Positions 49,986 through 59,400 of a DNA stretch of 64,000 bases are shown here, piece by piece (position 1 is the first letter of the stretch; each line of letters starts with the position of its first letter). The notes under the pieces were generated by a model, which worked only from the letters and a program-made list of their open reading frames with translations, made no database searches and was not told where the DNA came from. Made by a program: the position numbers and the translations under genes. Source of the stretch: Rhynchopus sp. YZ270_cl-10 (Eukaryota > Euglenozoa > Diplonemea > Diplonemida > Diplonemidae); the NCBI GenBank assembly GCA_964035575.1, contig OZ037840.1:558001-622000 (forward strand), written 5' to 3'.

Positions 49986-50615
49986 CCTTTTCTTGGCGGG
50001 GCCTCCCAACTTGAGCAACCGGATAGGTTTCTGCAACTTAAGATTACTTTCCAGTGGTCTTTCAGGTTGTGAGGGACCCCACAAGGCTTATCTGGCGTTA
50101 CTCATCTTTTTTAGTGTCTTTTCAACAGTTTTTTTCACTCGCCACAGGGCACACAGCATCATAGCATAGCATAGTTGCTATGCACAAGCTTTGTACTACG
50201 TTATCTGTTCCCCTCCGCCCTCACCATTCTGTCTTACCGCTTTACAGTGGTCTTTGTGCACCCTCACCCTTACTGATCGCTCCTTGTGGTACGTGGTGCT
50301 GTACGCCACAACGCGTTTATTTCTCCCTGGACAACTACTCTCTTCACAATGTGACGAAGGCTAAACTCCAGAATACATTTTAAACGCGTTTTTTTTCCCC
50401 CTATCTTTTGCAGAGTCATTGGGTACTTTATCCGACCTCCCCCTCCCCCCTTTCCTCCCCATGTATTTCTCATTCTGCACCCCCACACAGTTTATCCTTT
50501 CACCAACTCAACACCACAGAGCTCTCACCACCCCCCCCCCTCCTTTTCTTCAAGGCTGAGGATCATCTTATAAATTTTTCTTTTCTTTTCCCTCATCATT
50601 TTTCCTGATGCAATC

Positions 50616-52199
50616 ATGAGGTCCCAGGACAGCTTCACCTTGACAACCCCTGTCTGCTATGATGTGCGTGGTGGGACTGTTGGGTACAAAGTTAGTGGTC
50701 GGTACCACCTTGACCGCACCGCCTCTGCTGCAGGCAAGAAGGTCTGGCGGAGCAAGCGTGGCGAGAAGGCGCTCCTCCTCGCTGGGGGGTATTGGTGTCT
50801 GACCATCGGGAGACATACGGTGTCCCGCAGTGCGACGAAGGCGGCGGGGAAGTTTCCCCACCTCTGCAAATCATGGGCAACGGGGATCGCCTCACTGCAC
50901 TCCAGCAACGAAGCGGATGTGTCCTGGGTGCGGGATGCGACCATCCAGGTCAGTCTACTGGCCTCTGCGCTCCCTATCCTCCAGATCTTCAAACCCTACC
51001 TCGGGGGCCCACAAGCTAAGCGCTATGCCGACGATTTCTGCACTGAAGCCAGCGCCTCCCGCTCAGACCTGACATACCATTACACGGAAGACTCCCTCCA
51101 CGGTGCATACCCAAGCTCCCTAGATGAGGTTAAAAGCGGAGGGTCCAACCCTACCTGCTTTACCCCAACCTACCCGCTGTCCACCCCCGCCAGCCCCACA
51201 GCACAACCCGCAAAGATTCTCCTTCTCCCAACACCACCAGATAAGCCACGAACCTCAAATCTTGCAGTTCCTCTACGGACCATAGAAGGCTTTTTGAAGG
51301 GGCGGGAGAAAGGAGCAGTGAGACCAAAAGGCGCTGTGAGGGAGCCGGTGTGGGCGAAACGGCTTGCAGCAGATACGCGGGGGTCGCAGGTGCAGTCGCA
51401 TCGGATGGAGAAGGTGAGGGAGGTGTTTCGGCGGTTTTGCGATGAGGCTGTCCCCTCTGCGGAGCCTCCACAGCACCTCACCCGGCGGAACTTCAATGCG
51501 CTGCTCCGCGCTACCTGCGGAACGTATTACGTTACCCAAGAAGGCTATACAGACCTCTGCCGCGAGGTCGGCTGTGTGTGGGATCCGTACTCCGACGCGA
51601 GCGGCGGGCTTACTGTTGCGGGGCTCGACCGTCTTTACTCTACCACACCCTCTCACGGTGCTGCACGGTGTATCCTTGCAGGGTCACTCAATGTGCATCT
51701 TGCGTTGCTACGGCGAGGAGATACACCGCGTACTACAGTAACAATGAAGCTGGCAGCAAAAAAAATACGGTCCGAGGATTTCCTAGAAACTCAGGTACGG
51801 AGATTGGGTGGAGGGGGTGGTGGTGGGGTAGGGAGTGCCCGAGGGGCGCCTCCACCCCCAGAGCCGGTGCCTGAGGTGCTTCTGCCGCGGGCGCACGCTG
51901 CAGCGATGCTGGCACGCCTTGCGACGCCAGCCCCGTCGCGTCTCGAGGCATACCTCGCCAAGGAGGCTACCGTTCCACAGCACCCCCTCCCAGAAGCGGA
52001 GCTAGAGGAAATGGTCCTGCGTCTCCATGCATCGGGGCGTGTGTCTGAGGAAGTGAGGGAGAGGAGGGTGCGTGGTGGGGGTGATGTGTGTGGTGCACCA
52101 CGTTCCGGGCTGACCGCGCCAGTCTATGAAAGCCGGAAGGCAACCCTGGCAAAGAAGTACCCAGTTCAGGAGCATCCATGGATTTCTCTGATGGAGTGA
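50616..52199 (+). CDS. Hypothetical protein, 527 aa
   Basis: Starts at ATG 50616 after an M1-like tail and a TTTTC-rich leader. No family recognised. The N-terminal ~140 residues look folded (GGTVGYKVSGRYHLDR, KALLLAGGYWCLTIGRH). Residues ~180-240 are Pro/Ser/Thr-rich. Residues ~265-350 (VREVFRRFCDEAV, RRNFNALLRATCG, LCREVGCVWDPYSDASGGLT) have the spacing of an EF-hand pair but no complete calcium loop. The rest is Gly-rich then helical (LEEMVLRLHASGRVSEEVRE). It ends YPVQEHPWISLME. Codon use resembles its neighbours, so I believe it is real. No signal peptide. Confidence 0.65.
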   Translation: MRSQDSFTLTTPVCYDVRGGTVGYKVSGRYHLDRTASAAGKKVWRSKRGEKALLLAGGYWCLTIGRHTVSRSATKAAGKFPHLCKSWATGIASLHSSNEADVSWVRDATIQVSLLASALPILQIFKPYLGGPQAKRYADDFCTEASASRSDLTYHYTEDSLHGAYPSSLDEVKSGGSNPTCFTPTYPLSTPASPTAQPAKILLLPTPPDKPRTSNLAVPLRTIEGFLKGREKGAVRPKGAVREPVWAKRLAADTRGSQVQSHRMEKVREVFRRFCDEAVPSAEPPQHLTRRNFNALLRATCGTYYVTQEGYTDLCREVGCVWDPYSDASGGLTVAGLDRLYSTTPSHGAARCILAGSLNVHLALLRRGDTPRTTVTMKLAAKKIRSEDFLETQVRRLGGGGGGGVGSARGAPPPPEPVPEVLLPRAHAAAMLARLATPAPSRLEAYLAKEATVPQHPLPEAELEEMVLRLHASGRVSEEVRERRVRGGGDVCGAPRSGLTAPVYESRKATLAKKYPVQEHPWISLME

Positions 52200-52280
52200 G
52201 GAAAAGGGTGATTCCCTTCGGGGTGGGATAAATGGGGGGTTTTCAGTATTTTATTTTTATTTTTATTTTTAATTCACTTG

Positions 52281-52580
52281 TTAAATAAAGTTCTAGTGGG
52301 GCTCCGTTGGAAAAGGGTAATTTTAATTGTCGATAATTTGTCTCTGTGGAAATAAAACTACTGTATTTTCACTTTTTTTCACTTGTGTTTTTATTTTCTG
52401 TGGGAAAATACGTAGGAGCGTGATTTTTTTTTTTTTTTTTTTTTTTTCACGCCAGTGGCGTGATTTTTTTTTTTTTTTTTTTTTTCCACTGTATTTTTGT
52501 ACAGGAAAAACAACATTAATGGATTGCACAACAAATAAGTTACCCTTTTCCAACAGAGCCCCCACTAGAACTTTATGTAA
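52281..52580. mobile_element. 300-bp foldback/MITE element with ~40-bp inverted ends
   Basis: The left arm 52281-52320 and right arm 52540-52580 (AAAGTTCTAGTGGGG.. / ..CCCCACTAGAACTTT) differ at about three places. The centre has two poly-T runs of over 20 bases set in GCGTGA/CACGCC palindromic context. Confidence 0.75.
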
Positions 52581-52600
52581 CACGCAAATTAAAATCACCT

Positions 52601-52762
52601 ATTCGAATTTTTATACAGTAGTTTATTTTGCGATAATTTCACGCTAATTTTCGATGCTCGTGAGCTCAATTTGCCTCGCTTCGCTCGGCAAATTAACCAC
52701 ACTCGCATCGAAAATTAGCGTGAAATTATCGCAAAATAAAACTACTGTATAAAAAGTCGAAT
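52601..52762. repeat. 162-bp palindrome with ~58-bp arms
   Basis: ATTCGAATTTTTATACAGTA at the left mirrors TACTGTATAAAAAGTCGAAT at the right, and the arms stay complementary through GCGATAATTTCACGC. The top carries GCCTCGCTTCGCTCGGC. Adjacent to the 52281 element and sharing AATAAAACTACTGTA with it. Confidence 0.85.
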
Positions 52763-52894
52763 AAATAGATATTATTTTTATTTTTATTTTGGATTTTTTT
52801 TGAAGTATGTTACGTCAAGCGTTCTAGGCTTTACAGCTGGACGGCGTTCCACTGAGGGGAAAGAAATCAGATCACTCGACCTCAAAATTGGAGG

Positions 52895-52985
52895 TAGGAA
52901 CAGGTTTCGGGTCCACCCACGGTGTTCTGGGCCACGCACCAAAGTACATATGTCATAGGGGTTTTGCATTTCGAGTCATATTTCT
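52895..52985 (+). repeat. Module M5 copy, diverged
   Basis: GGGTCCACCCACGGTG, CACCAAAGTACATATGTCAT, TTTTGCATTTCGAGTCATAT. The order is the same as in the other copies; the hairpin is weakened. Confidence 0.4.
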
Positions 52986-53446
52986 TTCGTTTTGCACAGT
53001 CAACTTGGTTTTATTTTATTTTATATAGTTGTGCTATGAGACCCCTTATCAGGTGGTCCTGTTGTTTATTCGAAAGTCTTGTGAAGAAGAAGAAAACTTC
53101 GCTGCTTGCAGAGTTGTTTCCTCGGTAGGCTCTTAATAAATGGCACAAAATTCTTCAACAGTTGACTATTTCATGAAGCCTGCGTCTACACTGTACCAGC
53201 TATTTTTCGTTTTGTTGTCCTTATTTTTCAAGATGAGTGTGTCTGCGCCCGTATGTGGTGCATTGCATGCTGTTGAAGTGTTTTGTTCTCTTGCCACGGC
53301 TTTGTGGCTGCTTCCTACTCAAACAAAGCTCCTTTACTTCTAGTCTGTGTACATATGCCAACCCACCCCTCGTTTCTGTAACACCCTCACCCCGCTCACA
53401 CCTACCAACACACAACAGATATCACTCATATTTCATAGCAACAACA

Positions 53447-56400
53447 ATGAAAACCATCACCTCAGTGCTGCTGTGTGCAGCACATATTTTTGTCGCAGAC
53501 GCGAAATGCTTGGTCGCCTCGACCCTAGCCTGGTGTCCAGCAGGAGACTTCGTGCCCATAGAAGCACCTGCAGAGGCAGCCAGCCACTCCTGTGCTGCGA
53601 AGACGTCGTGCAGGTCTGGGCTTCAGGACTGGCAGATCAAGCGCGTCGTCGACCAGCACAACTTATACCGTGCGAAGCACGGTGCATGCCCTGTGACGTA
53701 CAGCAAGACAGTGGAAGACTGGGCACTGAACAGCGACGGGTTTGACACAACGTGCAAGACCGAGAAGTCGACCCACAACTCTGGCAGTCCCTACGGAGAG
53801 AACATCGCAATGGTGGGGACGTTCACAACGAACACAGCGACGTTTGACCCTGCAGAGGGTGTGCGGAACTGGTACTGCAAAGAGGAGGGCTGCTACGACT
53901 ACAACAACCCTGGCTTCTTCAGTGACACCGGTCACTTCACAGCAGTCATCTGGAAGGGCACAACAGAGATCGGATGTGCACTGTGCCACGTTGAAGGGTC
54001 CTACGTCAAGAACTACCTCATGTGCAGCTACAACTCGGCTGGGAACGTCAGATACAAGTTCCCCGAGAACGCGCTTCCTGACGGGAACACGCCGACCGAC
54101 TGCTCACCAGAAACACCTGCACCCCCGACGGAGGACGAGTGTGCGGCAACACCCTGTGGCAGTGATCAGGACTGCAACGACCCAGACCAGACAGTGGACA
54201 GCGACTACACCTGCACGTGCCAAGCTGACAACTCTGTTGTTGAGACAGGGAAGGCAGCAGTGTGCGAGACGGACGAGTGTGCGACAGGCACTCCGTGTGG
54301 TGCAGACCAAGACTGCAACGATCCCGACACGTCTCCGAACAGTGTTACTGACTTCGTGTGCACGTGCCAGTCCGACAACTCCCTCACCAACACAGGTGCA
54401 CCTGCCACCTGTGACAAGGATGAGTGCTCAAACGACCCTTGTGAGACAGCCACCACAGGACAGACGTGTGCTGACCCGAACCCAAGCCCTTCATCAACAG
54501 GAGACTACACTTGCACCTGTGCGAACGGAGTGTCTGCAACAGGAGGAAAGGCAAGCTGCGATGTGGATGAATGTGCTGCCACACCTGCACCATGTGGAAC
54601 TGGCCAGTCCTGTGTTGACCCTGACACAGCAGCTGACAAGAAGTTCGACTTTGTGTGCACATGTGACAGTGACGCCTCCATCACCAACACAGGGGCAGCT
54701 GCAACTTGTTCAAACGACGAGTGCTCGAAGGACCCTTGCGAAACAGCCACCACAGGACAAACCTGTGCTGACCCAAACCCAAGCCCTTCATCAACAGGAG
54801 ACTACACTTGCACCTGTACAAACGGAGTGTCTGCAACAGGAGGCAAGGCAAGCTGTGATGTGGACGAATGTGCTGCCACACCTGCACCATGTGGAACTGG
54901 ACAGACGTGTGTTGACCCTGACACAGCAGCTGACAAGAAATCAGACTTCGTGTGCACATGCGACAGTGATGCAAGCATCACCAACACAGGGGCAGCAGCA
55001 ACTTGTTCTAAGGATGAGTGCTCCAACGACCCTTGTGAGACAGCCACCACAGGACAGACATGTGCTGACCCGAACCCAAGCCCTTCCTCGACAGGAGACT
55101 ACACTTGCACCTGTGCGAACGGAGTGTCTGCAACAGGAGGAAAGGCAAGCTGTGATGTGGATGAGTGTGCTGCCACACCTGCACCATGTGGAACTGGACA
55201 GTCGTGTGTTGATCCTGACACAGCAGCTGACAAGAAATCAGACTTCGTGTGCACTTGCGACAGTGACGCAAGCATCACCAACACAGGAGCAGCAGCAACT
55301 TGTTCGAAGGATGAGTGTTCAAACGACCCATGTGAAACTGCCACCACAGGACAAACCTGTGCTGACCCGAACCCAAGTCCTTCATCAACAGGAGATTACA
55401 CTTGCACCTGTGCGAACGGAGTGTCTGCAACAGGAGGCAAGGCAAGCTGTGATGTGGACGAATGTGCTGCCACACCTGCACCATGTGGAACTGGACAGTC
55501 GTGTGTTGACCCTGACACAGCAGCTGACAAGAAATTCGACTTTGTGTGCACATGTGACAGTGACGCCACCATCACCAGCACAGGAGCAGCTGCAATATGT
55601 TCGAAGGACGAGTGCTCCAACGACCCATGTGAGACAGCCACCACAGGACAGACGTGTGCTGACCCGAACCCAAGCCCTTCATCAACAGGAGACTACACTT
55701 GCACCTGTGCGAACAGAGTGTCTGCAACAGGAGGAAAAGCGAGCTGTGACGTGGACGAGTGTGCTGCCACACCTGCACCATGTGGAACTGGACAGACATG
55801 TGTTGATCCTGACACAGCAGCTGACAAGAAGTTCGACTTTGTGTGCACCTGCGATACTGATGCAAGCATCACCAACACAGGGGCAGCTGCGACATGTTCA
55901 AAGGATGAGTGCTCGAAGGACCCATGTGAGACAGCCACCACAGGACAAACCTGTGCTGACCCGAACCCAAGCCCTTCATCAACAGGAGACTACACTTGCA
56001 CCTGTGCGAACGGAGTGTCTGCAACAGGAGGCAAGGCAAGCTGTGATGTGGATGAGTGTGCTGCCACACCTGCACCATGTGGAACTGGACAGACGTGTGT
56101 TGATCCTGACACAGCTGCTGATAAGAAACTCGACTTCGTGTGCACATGTGACAGCGACGCAAGCATCACCAACACAGGGGCAGCAGCAACTTGTTCTAAG
56201 GACGAGTGCTCCAGCGACCCTTGTGAGACAGCCACCACAGGACAGACATGTGCTGACCCGAACCCAAGCCCTTCATCAACAGGAGACTACACTTGCACCT
56301 GTGCGAACGGAGTGTCTGCAACAGGAGGAAAGGCAAGCTGTGATGTGGACGAATGTGCTGCCACACCTGCACCGTGTGGAACTGGCCAGTCCTGTGTTGA

Positions 56401-59400
56401 CCCTGACACAGCAGCTGACAAGAAGTTCGATTTCGTGTGCACCTGCGATACTGACGCCACCATCACCAGCTCAGGAGCAGCTGCAACTTGTTCGAAGGAC
56501 GAGTGCTCCAACGACCCTTGTGAGACAGCCACCACAGGACAGACATGTGCTGACCCGAACCCAAGCCCTTCATCAACAGGAGACTACACTTGCACCTGTG
56601 CGAACGGAGTGTCTGCAACAGGAGGAAAGGCAAGCTGTGATGTGGACGAATGTGCTGCCACACCTGCACCATGTGGAACTGGACAGTCGTGTGTTGATCC
56701 TGACACAGCAGCTGACAAGAAACTCGACTTCGTGTGCACATGTGACAGTGACGCCTCCATCACCAACACAGGGGCAGCTGCGACATGTTCAAAGGATGAG
56801 TGCTCCAACGACCCTTGTGAGACAGCCACCACAGGACAGACGTGTGCTGACCCGAACCCAAGCCCTTCATCAACAGGAGACTACACTTGCACCTGTACAA
56901 ACGGAGTGTCTGCAACAGGAGGAAAGGCGAGCTGTGACATGGACGAGTGTGCTGCCACACCTGCACCGTGTGGAACTGGCCAGTCGTGTGTTGATCCTGA
57001 CACAGCAGCTGACAAGAAATCCGACTTCGTGTGCACATGCGACAGTGACGCAAGCATCACCAACACAGGAGCAGCAGCAACTTGTTCACAGGATGAGTGC
57101 TCCAATGACCCTTGTGAGACAGCCACCACAGGACAGACGTGTGCTGACCCGAACCCAAGCCCTTCATCAACAGGAGACTACACTTGCACCTGTGCGAACG
57201 GAGTGTCTGCAACAGGAGGAAAAGCGAGCTGTGATGTGGATGAGTGTACTGCCACACCTGCACCATGTGGAACTGGCCAGACGTGTGCTGATCCTGACAC
57301 AGCAGCCGACAAGAAGTTTGACTTCGTGTGCACATGCGACAGCGACTCGATGACAACGAAGACTGGAGGAGCGGTGACAACGTGTGTGCTTGATGAGTGT
57401 GCGGCAACACCGTCTCCGTGTGGTGCACAGATGTGTGAGGATGCGATGAAGGGACCTTCGCAGAAGGATGACTTCGTGTGCACATGCGCTGCACCAAGCA
57501 CAGAGAAGGCGACAGGGAAGCCTGCTGTGTGCAACACAGGATCGGAAGATGAGTGTCTTGCTACACCTCCTCCGTGCGGTGCTGGGCAGACGTGTGTGGA
57601 TCCCGACCAGACAGCGATGAGCATGAACGACTACACCTGCACGTGTGTGACAGGCACGGGGTCCGCGACAGCTGCGCCAGCTCTGTGTGTTCTTGACGAG
57701 TGCATCGCAGGACCGTGTGGAGGTGGGCAGACATGCACTGACATGGACACAGCAGTTAGTGCAACAGACGACTTCACTTGCACATGTGACGCACCTTTGG
57801 CTGGGACAGCGATGGGTATGGCTGCAACGTGTACAAGCAACGACTGTGACAGCAACCCTTGCGACGCGGGACAGACGTGCACAGACCCTGATCAGTCCAC
57901 AATGTCACCCGGTGACTTCTGGTGTGAGTGTGCAAACGGTGTGAAGGCACAGGGTACCTCTGCCACTTGTGAGATTGACGAGTGTGCACCTGCTGACCCA
58001 GCAGACTTCCCCTGTGGCAAGGACCAGCTGTGCGAGGACCCGAACAAGGCGAAGACATCCCAGCACGACTTTGTGTGCACATGCCCTCTGGACTCAAGCA
58101 TCAGCCAAACAGACGGACCTGCCATTTGTACCGCCGATGATTGCGACAGCAACCCTTGTGGCGCAGGACAGACGTGCACAGACCCTGATCAGTCCACAAT
58201 GTCTCACAATGACTTCTGGTGTGAGTGTGCAAACGGTGTGAAGGCACAAGGTACCTCAGCAACTTGTGAGATTGATGAGTGTTCACCTGTTGACCCAGCA
58301 GACTTCCCCTGTGGGAAGGACCAGCTGTGTGAGGACCCGAACAAGGCAAAAACGTCGCAGCACGACTTTGTGTGCACATGCCCTCTGGACTCGTCCATCA
58401 GCCAAATCGACGGACCTGCGATCTGCAGTGCTGATGATTGCGACAGCAACCCTTGTGGTGCAGGACAGACGTGCACAGACCCAGACACTTCTCTCACGTC
58501 TCACAACGACTTCTGGTGTGAGTGTGCAAACGGTGTGAAGGCACAGGGTACCTCTGCAACGTGTGAGATTGACGAGTGTGCACCTGCTGACCCAGCAGAC
58601 TTCCCCTGTGGCAAGGACCAGCTGTGCGAGGACCCGAACAAGGCAAAGACCTCTCAGCACGACTTTGTGTGCACATGCCCTCTGGACTCATCTATCAGCA
58701 AAATCGATGGCCCGGCTATTTGCACCGCCGATGATTGCGACAGCAACCCTTGTGGTGCAGGACAGACGTGCACAGACCCGAACCCCTCACTCACCTCTCA
58801 CAACGATTTTATTTGTGAGTGTGCGAACGGTGTGCAGTCACAGGGTGTGAGGGCAACCTGTGAGATTGACGAGTGTGCACCTGCTGACCCAGCAGACTTC
58901 CCCTGTGGCAAGGACCAGCTGTGTGAGGACCCTAACAAGGCAAAGTCGTCCCAACACGACTTTGTGTGCACATGCCCTCTGGACTCGTCCATCAGCCAAA
59001 CAGACGGACCCGCGATTTGTACGGCCGATGATTGCGACAGCAACCCTTGTGGCGCAGGACAGACGTGCACCGATCCAGACACTTCTCTCACGTCTCACAA
59101 CGACTTCTGGTGTGAGTGTGCAAACGGTGTGAAGGCACAGGGTACCTCTGCAACGTGTGAGATTGACGAGTGTGCACCTGCTGACCCAGCAGACTTCCCC
59201 TGTGGCAAGGACCAGCTGTGTGAGGACCCTAACAAGGCAAAGTCGTCCCAACACGACTTTGTGTGCACATGCCCTCTGGACTCGTCCATCAGCCAAACCG
59301 ATGGACCTGCGATCTGCAATGCTGATGATTGCGAAAGTGACCCTTGTGGTGCAGGACAGACGTGCACAGACCCAGACACTTCTCTCACGTCTCACAACGA

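Larger units (their letters stand above)
48935..50615. other. Intergenic with two M5 modules
   Basis: No gene supported. A 226-codon frame at 49489-50169 runs through the M5 element and a poly-T and is not believed. Direct ACGCAAnAAGTACGCAATAT repeats lie near 49730 and 49815. 50557-50582 holds a 3' half of M1 (GAGGATCATCTTATAAATTT) right before the next gene. Confidence 0.5.
52200..53446. other. Intergenic with two foldback elements and M5
   Basis: No gene supported. Elements listed separately. 53050-53100 has an M2-like AGTCTTGTGAAGAAGAAGAA stretch. The last 70 codons before 53447 are open in frame with the EGF gene but carry no signal peptide and lie before the better start. Confidence 0.5.

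Noticed and set aside
49489-50169. 226-codon frame between the array and the next gene
   Set aside because: Passes through a poly-T run and an M5 module, with no domain; coding by chance.
1148-53446. Trans-splicing (kinetoplastid-type) as the reason for pyrimidine tracts
   Set aside because: A normal cis intron is present. Tracts occur before modules rather than consistently before genes, and no spliced-leader gene array is seen.
53742-57353. 1203-codon frame overlapping the EGF gene
   Set aside because: Product of the 297-bp repeat period; low-complexity RxTxLAPVRTECLQQE-type repeats with no family. The + frame with cysteine modules is clearly the real one.
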